Assembly (NCBI GenBank): GCA_023411775.1
Contig: JAEYOL010000301.1
Span: forward strand, 1 to 8,587
Source: Bacteroidota bacterium
GTDB taxonomy: Bacteria > Bacteroidota > Bacteroidia > Chitinophagales > Chitinophagaceae
Direction of reading: 5' to 3'
DNA: 8,587 bases
The notes under the pieces are model-generated. The model was given only the letters and a program-made list of their open reading frames with translations, did not search any database and was not told the origin of the DNA. A program made the position numbers and the translations under genes. This document shows, in pieces, positions 1 to 6,055 of this stretch (its first letter is position 1; each line of letters starts with the position of its first letter).

Positions 1-305
1 ATGCTTTCCCTTTCTTTAGCGATCTGCCAGAGTTTATCATGACCCATCATCACGGTGTACAGTACTTTGTGTTCATCAAACTCTAACTGGTTTTGTTTGA
101 GGATGGCCATTCTTTCACCAGGGGTAATGCTCACCGTGCCCTTATTTGGCTCGATTTCGCCGCTAAGTATCTTCAGAAAAGTACTTTTACCGGCACCATT
201 CGCGCCGATCACACCATAGCAATTCCCTTTTGTGAAATTGAGGTTCACATCTTCAAACAAAACCCGCTTGCCATAGGCCAGCTTCAGATCTTTTACACTA
301 ATCAT
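1..305 (-). CDS. ABC-F family ATP-binding protein, 5' part only
   Basis: The product starts MISVKDLKLAYGKRVLFEDV and carries a clear Walker A motif, GANGAGKST, at about residues 39-47, followed by LKILSGEIEPNKGTVS. About 101 codons are visible before the gene leaves the window; the signature motif, Walker B and second ATPase domain lie outside. The lack of membrane segments and the wording after Walker A (a GERMAILKQNQLEFDE stretch) fit the ABC-F group of soluble tandem-ATPase proteins that act on ribosomes (EttA/Uup/YbiT type), not a transporter. The ATG at 303-305 is supported by a GAAGGA-like stretch about five bases upstream and by a Bacteroidota -7 element at 328-335, implying a very short leader. 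Which ABC-F subgroup it belongs to cannot be told from this fragment. Confidence 0.9.
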   Translation of the reverse strand, partial: MISVKDLKLAYGKRVLFEDVNLNFTKGNCYGVIGANGAGKSTFLKILSGEIEPNKGTVSITPGERMAILKQNQLEFDEHKVLYTVMMGHDKLWQIAKERES

Positions 306-327
306 AATATCCTTCGATTTGGAGGCG

Positions 328-335
328 CAAAGGTA
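328..335 (-). promoter_or_regulatory. Bacteroidota -7 promoter element for the ABC-F gene
   Basis: Read on the minus strand this is TACCTTTG, an exact match to the Bacteroidota -7 consensus TAnnTTTG. It sits 22 bases upstream of the ABC-F start codon, so transcription would begin roughly 16 bases before the ATG. I find no convincing TTTG -33 element at the usual 19-23 base spacing, so the call rests on the -7 box and its position. The same octamer precedes groES. Confidence 0.55.
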
Positions 336-550
336 AGGAATCTGGGCGGGCTTAATTGTTTAAGCACTGCGAAAAATGGCGATTAAGAGTGAATTAAGGC
401 AGTTAAAATCGGCATTTCGTACAGAAAGGTCGAGGAATATGAATGAGGGGGGAAAAAACGGAGTTTTCTTGTGTTTTTCTCTTGGAAGACGAATAGGTTT
501 CGAATGATATTTACAATCTGTCCCTGATCGATCGGGAATGAAGAGGTTTT

Positions 551-596
551 CAGGCTGGAGTGAAGGTGGGTATGGGAGGGACTTCAATCAGCCCTG
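551..596. repeat. Interrupted inverted repeat (possible RNA stem)
   Basis: CAGGCTG (551-557) pairs with CAGCCCTG (589-596) with one extra C. Inside it TGAAG (561-565) pairs with CTTCA (582-586), leaving a 16-base purine-rich loop. This gives about 12 base pairs in two blocks. No T-run follows on either strand, so it is not a classical terminator. It lies at the left side of the GC-rich patch and may be part of a larger RNA fold. Confidence 0.45.
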
Positions 597-612
597 GGCT
601 ACTTTTGTGGCT

Positions 613-666
613 GCCAAATGTCCGCGAGCTCCAGAACGGGAGGGCCCGCAGGGGTCTCGCGGTGGC
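613..666. other. Candidate structured RNA element with nested stems
   Basis: CCGCGAG (622-628) is perfectly complementary to CTCGCGG (656-662). Outside it GCCA (613-616) pairs with TGGC (663-666) across a five-base bulge. Inside it CTCC (629-632) can pair with GGGG (651-654), and a central CGGG-AGGG-CCCG hairpin can form at 637-648. A plus-strand TACTTTTG at 600-607 matches TAnnTTTG and would place a transcription start near the foot of this stem, but no -33 box is visible. The nesting favours a folded RNA or recombination site over chance, yet I recognise no known RNA family. Confidence 0.35.
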
Positions 667-854
667 CTGGGATTCGGCAATCAACCACCGATTATGTTCC
701 GGACACGCCATTGAGATAACACAATTTGAATTAGAAACTATCAGTTCCAATCATCGCTGTCCGTAAAACTCTGGCCTCAGAAAAATGGCGTCAAGAAAAT
801 TACGGAGTAAACCTTCTTAATGGGAAGCGTCAAACGAGCGGTTTTCATGGATCA

Positions 855-899
855 CCGGAATTCGAGTGCAAGTTATTTAACATTCAAATGAAATTCCGG
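855..899. repeat. Spaced 8-base inverted repeat CCGGAATT/AATTCCGG
   Basis: CCGGAATT at 855-862 and AATTCCGG at 892-899 are exact inverse complements separated by 29 bases. A weaker inner pairing (GAGTG with CATTC) is possible with a bulge. The spacing is close to three helical turns. Its function is unknown. Confidence 0.4.
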
Positions 900-966
900 A
901 GCGAGTTCGACATCGAAAGTCTTATGAAATAATCATGGCAAACGGAACTATATTCCGATCCAGCTC

Positions 967-1003
967 GCCGGAACAGGAGTTCCGGCTTCCCTGGACACCA
1001 GGG
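967..1003. repeat. Two adjacent hairpins
   Basis: The first hairpin is GCCGGAAC-AGGA-GTTCCGGC (967-986), eight perfect pairs with a four-base loop. Two bases later comes CCCTGG-ACA-CCAGGG (989-1003), six perfect pairs that two further T-G wobbles can extend. Neither is followed by a T-run on either strand, so factor-independent termination is not supported. They lie about 190 bases beyond the metalloprotease stop and could protect its mRNA 3' end. The first hairpin resembles the small hairpins beside both groEL terminators (CGGAAC-AGGTT-GTTCCG at 4518-4534), which hints at a small dispersed palindrome family. Confidence 0.5.
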
Positions 1004-1194
1004 GGAAAAAGTAAACAGGCAATAAGAAAATAAAGTAAGACCCTATTAAAGTCATAGAAGCCGCTCTGGTCAAAGCTTTGATAACATTCTAAAAAAATTT
1101 TTGGAGATCAAAGATTTCAAACGCCACACAGACCTTTCGAATATGTGAGGTATAGACTACGACCGCCATTGAACAAGATCAAAATTATTTACAC

Positions 1195-4100
1195 CTAGTT
1201 CACCAACACCTTCCCATCAATGATCTTCTTCCCTTTTGAATCCCCGATCACAATAAAATAAACGCCTTTGGCTTTGCCCCTGATATCAATATCATGCAAT
1301 TCATACGGCCCGGTAAATGAAAACTCTTTATAATAAACTTTAGCTCCTTTTGAATCATACACCGTTACACTCTGGCGCGTATTGCCTCCGCCGGAATTAT
1401 AATACGATACGATAAACCTTCCATCATTGGGACTGGGATACATAAATAACTTACTGCTTGCCTCCGCCGTTATCGCAACAACCGGTGATTCATTCAAACA
1501 GGTATTTCCATCCGACCAGGTTTCATCAATCAGCACCTGGTAATTGCCAAGGCCTGTCACATCAACTGAAAGTGTATTGCCGTTCACGGGAATGGGCAAC
1601 TGGTCTTTGATCCAGCTGAGATTGATCGTACTGCCATTTCCACCAGCAGGTGTTGCGGTTAAAGTGGTTTGCTGGCCCGGTGTTAGTATACTCAATGGAC
1701 TTGCAGCTAATCCTACTGTTGGCAGCGGGTGCACGGTTAATGTCGCAGCCTCTGAAACGGTTACATTGCATTGACCGGTAACCATGACCCGGTAGCGACT
1801 ATTATCCTGCCCAGGCGCCGCTTCTAAAATAGTAAGAGTAGGATTGATCTCATTATATACATTATTAAAGCTCGCACCATTGTTCGTGCTTACCTGCCAT
1901 TGATAAGCATTTATGGGCACGCTTGATGCTACATTAAAACTGGCATCAGCATAGGCGCACACAGTTATGTTTTCCGGTTGTGAACTAATTGCCGGTCCGG
2001 TTCCGCTTTGTACAACAAATTTCAATTCCTGAGCCTTTGTGATCGAACCGGATTCACCATTTACAAAAACACTATAAGTGCCATTTGATAATGTATGCAC
2101 ATTGTTAAGCGTTACAACCGTGTTCTCTCCAGGCAAGATGGAGATATCGGAAAAATCCAAAGTGGTTCCTGCCGGCAGATCACCAGCTGTAAGCGAGATC
2201 GGTGAAGTATAACCGAGTACCGATTGCGTTTGTAGTACAACAGATGCGGTTGTTTCACCCGGGTTGGCACAGGTGATCAACTTTTCAGCAGGGATATTAA
2301 AGTTGAATCCTGGTACTGCCGATTTGATCTCAAAATTATTATCCGACATATCATAAAAGATATTGTCAACGGCGATCACACGTATCCGGGCTTTTGTCGT
2401 TACCTCATCAGGAACGATGATCTGCTCACTGCCATCATTAGGTGTACTTGCGATAATTGTAATAGGGAATGTGTAACCACTGTCAAGCGAAAGCTGGATA
2501 CTTACATGACTACAGTTAACCGGCGAATTATTAGTATTGGCCACATTCCAGGTCACCAGTTGCTGGCTACCCGCTTCCCAGGCGATACCGGGTGCTGATG
2601 GGGCAGTCAATACAAACGGGCCGGCGGCAGCACTTACAGTAATCGCGGTTTCATCATAACATACACCACCACCGCCAGCCCTGTTATCACGTGCTGTGAG
2701 ACGGAAATTCATACTGCGACTATAGTTCGGTAATATCTCGCCAATAGTAGTTGTGCTTCTCACCTGGTCTGTTATACGGGGAAAATATCGAACCGGGCTG
2801 GACTGCGGTGCAAAGCTCCTGAATAACGGTGCACTACCACTGGGGTCGCTCCATGATCCCGCCGGACCTGTATCCATTTGTTCCCAGGAATAAGTGAGCG
2901 CGTCACCATCCGGATCAGTAGCGCTGCCCGATAATACAAAAGGAGTAGACTTAGGAATAATATAATCACTTCCGGCATCAACCACTGGCGCTGTATTTCC
3001 CGTAGCGAAAATTTCCACACAGGTGGCACCACGTCCCGCAGCGATAAATGAATTGATCTCATCCATGCTCATCGCATGAAAATAGGGGATGCTATTAGGG
3101 GCGATATTATTTGTACTGCCACAGATACCTGCATAAGCCATGATCGTAACTCCGCTACCGGGTTCTACTGCAGTCTCGGCACTCCTGTTGCCGCCACAGG
3201 AACCGCTCACCGCGTTGAAACTATGGCTGGCGCCAAACTGGTGGCCCATTTCATGTGCTACATAGTCGATATCGTATGGATCGCCGGCGGGATTATTGGC
3301 CCCGGTAACTCCCCTCGCCTTTTGGTTGCCACACACCGATTCCATCTGGGCAATGCCACCCGCCCCTGTGCTGAAGGTATGACCAATATCATAGTTGGCT
3401 GTTCCGATCTCGGCGTTGATGACCGCCTGGCTTTCGTCCAGCAGTTCAGAACCGTCATTATTGGCGGTAAAAGGATCGGTTGCAGGATCTACATAAACGA
3501 TTTTATCATTGTTAGCGACGAGTACGAGGCGGACGGCAATTTCTTTTTCATATACACCCACTACGCGGTTAATGCTTGTAACAATTCCCGAAAGCGCCTG
3601 GGCCACGGTGGGATTGGTAAGACCGGTTACGGCCCTGGCATATTCTCCCGTGCAGGCTACAGCAAGCAGGAAAGTTCTCAATTCAGACCCTACACAGGGT
3701 CCTGCCATGATCCGGCTGGCATCTGCCTGGTATTTTTCAGCAGGCTCGGGCAGCGATTCAATAAACTGTTTGGTATTGACAAGGTCTTTTTTAAAATAAA
3801 CAATATGATGTCTTGAATCCTGTTGCCTGTAGGGATCGATAAAAATGTTGCCCGTAATGTCGGAAAGGATCATCGCATGAAAACCCAGCGGGGTTATATC
3901 AAGCCTGATGGTTGCAGTGGGATCATCAATTCCCTGGCCGGTATATGTTTTTATTTCAGGGAATTTTTCAGCGAGCCCTGGTTCCATGATCGGACTTTCC
4001 CATACCCTGTATTTTGCTGTTCCGCCATAAGGCATGGGTAGTTCCAGTACCGGTGCAGCCATGCGGGAAGCCAGCCCTGTTTCGGCAGGAATAGTGTTCA

Positions 4101-4290
4101 GGAAATTTGACATTCCATTATTGTCAAGGACGACTGTTCTGAAAATCTCGGGTTTGATCAGCCTCTGGCCGGCACCAACGGACAATTCCGGCTCCCGGGA
4201 TTCGGCAAAGAAATAATGCTGGCTGAAAACTGATGTGGATACAACGGTGGTCAATAGCAGCAGCAAACCAATCCTGCACAGGTTAAACAT
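1195..4290 (-). CDS. Secreted reprolysin-like zinc metalloprotease with T9SS type A sorting domain
   Basis: This is a 1031-residue extracellular endopeptidase. Order of parts: signal peptide (about residues 1-24, hydrophobic LLLLLTTVVSTSVFSQ); propeptide-like region to about 200; metzincin catalytic domain from about 203 (ELRTFLLAVACTGEYA) to 425, with zinc motif HEMGHQFGASH (H346, E347, H350, H356) and Met-turn IMAYAG (M384); a PKD/Ig-like domain from about 434 (SGSATDPDGDALTYSW); further beta-sandwich domains to about 945, one containing YQWQVSTNNGASF; and a C-terminal T9SS type A sorting domain (about 947-1031, LFMYPSPNDGRF through GVYFIVI to KVLVN). The catalytic domain fits the reprolysin-like (M12B-related) proteases common in Bacteroidota. 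It would be exported by Sec, carried across the outer membrane by T9SS, and then anchored or released. All catalytic residues are present and the gene looks intact. It is transcribed alone from a promoter at 4318-4348. The substrate is unknown. Confidence 0.93.
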   Translation of the reverse strand: MFNLCRIGLLLLLTTVVSTSVFSQHYFFAESREPELSVGAGQRLIKPEIFRTVVLDNNGMSNFLNTIPAETGLASRMAAPVLELPMPYGGTAKYRVWESPIMEPGLAEKFPEIKTYTGQGIDDPTATIRLDITPLGFHAMILSDITGNIFIDPYRQQDSRHHIVYFKKDLVNTKQFIESLPEPAEKYQADASRIMAGPCVGSELRTFLLAVACTGEYARAVTGLTNPTVAQALSGIVTSINRVVGVYEKEIAVRLVLVANNDKIVYVDPATDPFTANNDGSELLDESQAVINAEIGTANYDIGHTFSTGAGGIAQMESVCGNQKARGVTGANNPAGDPYDIDYVAHEMGHQFGASHSFNAVSGSCGGNRSAETAVEPGSGVTIMAYAGICGSTNNIAPNSIPYFHAMSMDEINSFIAAGRGATCVEIFATGNTAPVVDAGSDYIIPKSTPFVLSGSATDPDGDALTYSWEQMDTGPAGSWSDPSGSAPLFRSFAPQSSPVRYFPRITDQVRSTTTIGEILPNYSRSMNFRLTARDNRAGGGGVCYDETAITVSAAAGPFVLTAPSAPGIAWEAGSQQLVTWNVANTNNSPVNCSHVSIQLSLDSGYTFPITIIASTPNDGSEQIIVPDEVTTKARIRVIAVDNIFYDMSDNNFEIKSAVPGFNFNIPAEKLITCANPGETTASVVLQTQSVLGYTSPISLTAGDLPAGTTLDFSDISILPGENTVVTLNNVHTLSNGTYSVFVNGESGSITKAQELKFVVQSGTGPAISSQPENITVCAYADASFNVASSVPINAYQWQVSTNNGASFNNVYNEINPTLTILEAAPGQDNSRYRVMVTGQCNVTVSEAATLTVHPLPTVGLAASPLSILTPGQQTTLTATPAGGNGSTINLSWIKDQLPIPVNGNTLSVDVTGLGNYQVLIDETWSDGNTCLNESPVVAITAEASSKLFMYPSPNDGRFIVSYYNSGGGNTRQSVTVYDSKGAKVYYKEFSFTGPYELHDIDIRGKAKGVYFIVIGDSKGKKIIDGKVLVN

Positions 4291-4317
4291 ATGCTTCAGT
4301 TAGGTAAAAAGATTGAC

Positions 4318-4348
4318 TAAATGTATCAATAAATCGCTGTTTTACAAA
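4318..4348 (-). promoter_or_regulatory. Bacteroidota-type promoter for the metalloprotease
   Basis: On the minus strand TTTG (4345-4348) is followed after 19 bases by TACATTTA (4318-4325). This matches the consensus TTTG-N19-21-TAnnTTTG except for the final base. It lies 27 bases upstream of the ATG at 4288-4290, giving a plausible 5' leader of about 20 bases. There is no Shine-Dalgarno match, as is usual in this phylum. Confidence 0.55.
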
Positions 4349-4380
4349 GTGGTTCCGACTAAAAACCACCGTAGTTCCGA
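4349..4380. promoter_or_regulatory. Possible operator abutting the metalloprotease promoter
   Basis: GTGGTT (4349-4354) and AACCAC (4364-4369) form an inverted repeat with a nine-base spacer. GTTCCGA occurs twice in direct orientation (4352-4358 and 4374-4380), 22 bases apart, about two helical turns. The block begins directly upstream of the -33 box, where an activator would bind. No known regulator site is matched. Confidence 0.3.
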
Positions 4381-4470
4381 TTTCATTCTCATACAACGGG
4401 GCAATGTCCTCATGGGTTGTGTGACAGGTATTAATCTCTACTTGTATAATTAGTCACAAATTCCGGCCAA

Positions 4471-4506
4471 AAAAAATCCCGCCACTTTACTGTGGCGGGA
4501 TTTTTT
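4471..4506. terminator. Perfect bidirectional hairpin terminator (left repeat copy)
   Basis: AAAAAATCCCGCCAC (4471-4485) pairs perfectly over 15 bases with 4492-4506, with loop TTTACT. Because the stem has an A-tract on one side and a T-tract on the other, it can terminate transcription on both strands. It is the duplicate of the groEL terminator at 5981-6016 and now sits between the decayed groEL tail and the metalloprotease promoter. It would stop minus-strand read-through from that side. Its stem is better paired than that of the parent copy. Confidence 0.85.
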
Positions 4507-4546
4507 AGTTTCAGTTTCGGAACAGGTTGTTCCGGCCTGGTATTTT

Positions 4547-4665
4547 TTAATAACCCATGCCACCCATATCAGGTGCGCCATGAGCATGTGGAGTTTCTTC
4601 CTTTAAGGCTTGTCGGCTATAAATGCTTCAGCTAAGCAAGATACCTGAAATGGATGGGCATTTTT
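4547..4665 (-). pseudogene. Decayed fragment of the groEL 3' end
   Basis: Read on the minus strand, this matches roughly the last 40 codons of the intact groEL at 6056-7693. The stop codon TAA (4547-4549) and the terminal glycine-methionine tail (APDMGGMGY) are intact. The last tyrosine codon differs synonymously and one alanine codon (GCT in intact groEL) reads threonine (ACT). A one-base deletion about 19 codons before the stop destroys the frame, and a further two-base deletion and substitutions follow upstream. There is no start codon or upstream coding sequence, so it cannot make protein. It is the relic of a duplicated or displaced groEL end. Confidence 0.85.
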
Positions 4666-4787
4666 CACAATAAATATGGTGTAAACCCTTATTGCTTATC
4701 TGAAATATATGAGCGAACTTTTTGTAAGGTTAACTCCTTTTCTTTTTCTGAAAATCATTACTAAAGACATTCGTCAAACCAGATACC

Positions 4788-5351
4788 ATGAAAAAAAGAA
4801 TATTTTTTACACTTTCAATGCTAGGCTGCCTCTGTTTTACAACATGCAAAAAAGATAAGCCTTCCAAAAACCTGCCGCCCATAACACAGGAAGGGAAAAA
4901 CACTTTAGGCTTTAAAGTAAACGGCGAAGTATGGACGCCTTATTATGAATGTAGATATTTTGGAAATCCATGTGGTGAAATTGATGCGAGATATGGCCCG
5001 CCTTATAATGACATAGAGCGATTTTCAATTGGAGCTTTTCGACAAAATGGCGATAAAGCATCTTTCTTAACAATTTCATCGTTGTATCCTGTTACTACCA
5101 CAGGTAATAAATATGATTCAGTTACCATTTATTTCACAGGCGAAAACTCAAGTGGTAACTCGGACAATTGGAGTAAACGCTGGGCGGGAGGTCCTCCGGG
5201 TGTATTTGAGATTACAAAGATTGATATGGATACCGAGATTATATCCGGTATTTTCTCATTCACGCTTTATGAAGACAGTGGCAGCGGTAGTACGCTTGAG
5301 ATTACCGATGGCCGCTTTGATTTTAGAATGAACGCTTGCATTTGTAGGTGA
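4788..5351 (+). CDS. Small putative lipoprotein with VNGxxW motif
   Basis: This is a 187-residue protein with a lipoprotein signal: basic start MKKR, a hydrophobic stretch, and a likely acylated cysteine at residue 20 in CFTTC followed by KKDKP. An earlier C14 is a less likely alternative. After a short linker comes LGFKVNGEVWTP (about 40-51), a pattern seen at the start of many small Bacteroidota lipoproteins of unknown function (DUF6252-like, assigned from memory). The C-terminal half is rich in beta-forming sequence and ends ITDGRFDFRMNACICR. It probably sits on the periplasmic or outer face of the outer membrane. It is AT-richer than groEL. It is the first gene of a two-gene plus-strand unit bounded by the groEL-end repeats. 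I found no convincing promoter; the upstream 4666-4787 is AT-rich. Its role is unknown. Confidence 0.75.
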   Translation: MKKRIFFTLSMLGCLCFTTCKKDKPSKNLPPITQEGKNTLGFKVNGEVWTPYYECRYFGNPCGEIDARYGPPYNDIERFSIGAFRQNGDKASFLTISSLYPVTTTGNKYDSVTIYFTGENSSGNSDNWSKRWAGGPPGVFEITKIDMDTEIISGIFSFTLYEDSGSGSTLEITDGRFDFRMNACICR

Positions 5352-5391
5352 GATCTGTTTTTATTCTCTTCTAACCCAATAAACTTTTGCT

Positions 5392-5922
5392 ATGAGAAAA
5401 CTTTTATTGATTTTTATTGGTATTGCCCTGTTATCCCTCGAGCTCCGGGCTCAATTAACCACAGAAGATTCTGCAGGTATTACACGGGAAAGATGGCGGG
5501 ACAGTCTCTTCCGCATGGATATGCAATATGTGCCTACCGGCATCCTGCTGGAATATTCTCTTTTCCCTTTTGAAGCGGCGAAGCATGACGGGCTGGGCAA
5601 TAATGATGATACGCTGAAAGATGCAGGTCAACTGTATATGCTGCACAATATTCTTACCGGCAGTATCGTGAACGGCAATGCTGATCTACCGGAAACGGAC
5701 TCGCTGTTTGCGGTGGCTTTCTGGCATAACCGAAATACCGGCAAAATGCCTTTCACCCTGGTGTACCAGGATTATAACCGGATACGCGAGTCATCGCTCA
5801 GCGAGGGTTTATTTACGATTCATGCTGACAGCGTGGGCATAATGGATGTGTTACCAAGAGGCGTATCGCCTTATGATACATTCTACGCCTTTTTTGCCGC
5901 GCCATTTAACATTCAAAAATAG
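5392..5922 (+). CDS. Secreted protein, probably the truncated N-terminus of a large Bacteroidota secreted protein
   Basis: This is a 176-residue product with a Sec signal peptide (MRKLLLIFIGIALLSLELRA, cleavage before QLTTED). The mature part has VPTGILLEYS (about 47-56), a YQDYNRIRESSLSEGLFTIH stretch and SPYDTFYAFFAAPFNIQK at the end. From memory this order resembles the first ~180 residues of large (often >1000-residue) Bacteroidota secreted proteins that begin with a VPTGIL segment and end in a T9SS tail; here the rest is missing. The frame stops just after five A (5915-5919). Removing one A would continue it as NSPADSDSIANQIYLRLK, up to the edge of the groEL terminator repeat near 5981. 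It is therefore probably a broken gene. It follows the lipoprotein gene by 40 bases and is likely co-transcribed with it. Whether the short product is made is unknown. Confidence 0.65.
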   Translation: MRKLLLIFIGIALLSLELRAQLTTEDSAGITRERWRDSLFRMDMQYVPTGILLEYSLFPFEAAKHDGLGNNDDTLKDAGQLYMLHNILTGSIVNGNADLPETDSLFAVAFWHNRNTGKMPFTLVYQDYNRIRESSLSEGLFTIHADSVGIMDVLPRGVSPYDTFYAFFAAPFNIQK

Positions 5923-5980
5923 TCCGGCTGATAGCGATTCGATCGCAAACCAGATTTATTTAAGATTGAAAATTTCACAT

Positions 5981-6016
5981 AAAAAATCCCGCCACTTTAC
6001 TGTGACGGGATTTTTA
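5981..6016. terminator. Bidirectional terminator between groEL and the plus-strand gene pair
   Basis: The AAAAATCCCGCCAC arm (5982-5995), loop TTTACT and GTGACGGGATTTTT arm (6002-6015) form a 14-position stem with one non-Watson-Crick position (5992 with 6005). In a minus-strand (groEL) transcript that position is a G-U wobble and the stem stays continuous. In a plus-strand transcript it is a C-A mismatch. The hairpin should therefore work better for groEL, whose stop lies about 40 bases upstream in the transcript. It also lies about 60 bases beyond the stop at 5922. Confidence 0.85.
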
Positions 6017-6026
6017 TTTTCAGTTT

Positions 6027-6043
6027 CGGAATGAGTCATTCCG
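6027..6043. repeat. Small conserved hairpin in the groEL 3' untranslated region
   Basis: CGGAAT (6027-6032) pairs with ATTCCG (6038-6043) around a five-base loop, between the groEL stop and the terminator. The left repeat copy has CGGAAC-AGGTT-GTTCCG at 4518-4534. The loop has diverged and the closing pair changed on both sides (T-A here, C-G there), so pairing is kept. This suggests selection on the stem or gene-conversion-like copying of palindromes. Confidence 0.6.
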
Positions 6044-6055
6044 GGCTGGTATTTT

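Larger units (their letters stand above)
306..1194. other. Long noncoding region, partly GC-rich, rich in inverted repeats
   Basis: No reading frame here looks like a protein: the short frames are low-complexity or overlap each other on both strands, and none has a recognisable family signature. About 540-720 is visibly more GC-rich than its surroundings and carries nested inverted repeats. Other visible items are a near-palindrome at 523-536 (GATCGATC core), an 8-base inverted repeat at 855-862 and 892-899, two back-to-back hairpins at 967-1003, and a 12-base palindrome TCAAAGCTTTGA at 1070-1081. I see no tRNA, tmRNA, RNase P or SRP RNA signature. There is no T-tailed hairpin directly after the metalloprotease stop at 1195. 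A decayed gene or an unrecognised RNA gene are both possible. Confidence 0.6.
4471..4665. repeat. Direct repeat, left copy: groEL 3' end plus terminator
   Basis: This segment aligns in the same orientation with 5981-6178. Over the first ~130 bases I count about eleven differences by eye, six of them in a small hairpin. Beyond about 4597 the match is still clear but broken by a one-base and a two-base deletion, then fades near 4665. The copies lie about 1510 bases apart and flank the two plus-strand genes at 4788-5922. Confidence 0.85.

Noticed and set aside
360..405. Possible CIRCE-like sequence (AGCACT ... GAGTG)
   Set aside because: The arms do not match TTAGCACTC/GAGTGCTAA, the spacer is 18 and not 9, and no chaperone gene is adjacent.
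550..766. Two overlapping opposite-strand frames of 66 and 68 codons in the GC-rich patch
   Set aside because: They oppose each other, are rich in proline, serine and arginine as expected from GC-rich noncoding DNA, and coincide with strong inverted repeats.
935..1033. A 32-codon plus-strand frame starting MANGTIFRSSSPEQEFRLPW
   Set aside because: It is short, overlaps both hairpins at 967-1003, has no promoter or homology that I recognise, and its neighbouring short frames are equally plausible by eye.
1180..1187. Minus-strand TAATTTTG just after the metalloprotease stop, a possible promoter into the noncoding region
   Set aside because: It matches TAnnTTTG in an A/T-rich stretch, but the only TTG upstream is 16 bases away, too close, and no gene follows.
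3076..3816. A 246-codon open frame on the plus strand
   Set aside because: It lies wholly antisense to the catalytic domain of the intact metalloprotease, has no family signature, and is explained by the codon bias of the gene beneath it. The same holds for the other long frames opposite the metalloprotease and groEL.
4442..4452. TATAAT-like box in CTTGTATAATT
   Set aside because: Bacteroidota housekeeping promoters use TAnnTTTG, there is no matching upstream element, and it points into the terminator 20 bases away.
4420..4458. TGTGAC ... GTCACA, resembling a CRP site
   Set aside because: The half-sites are 27 bases apart, whereas a CRP-type site needs about six.
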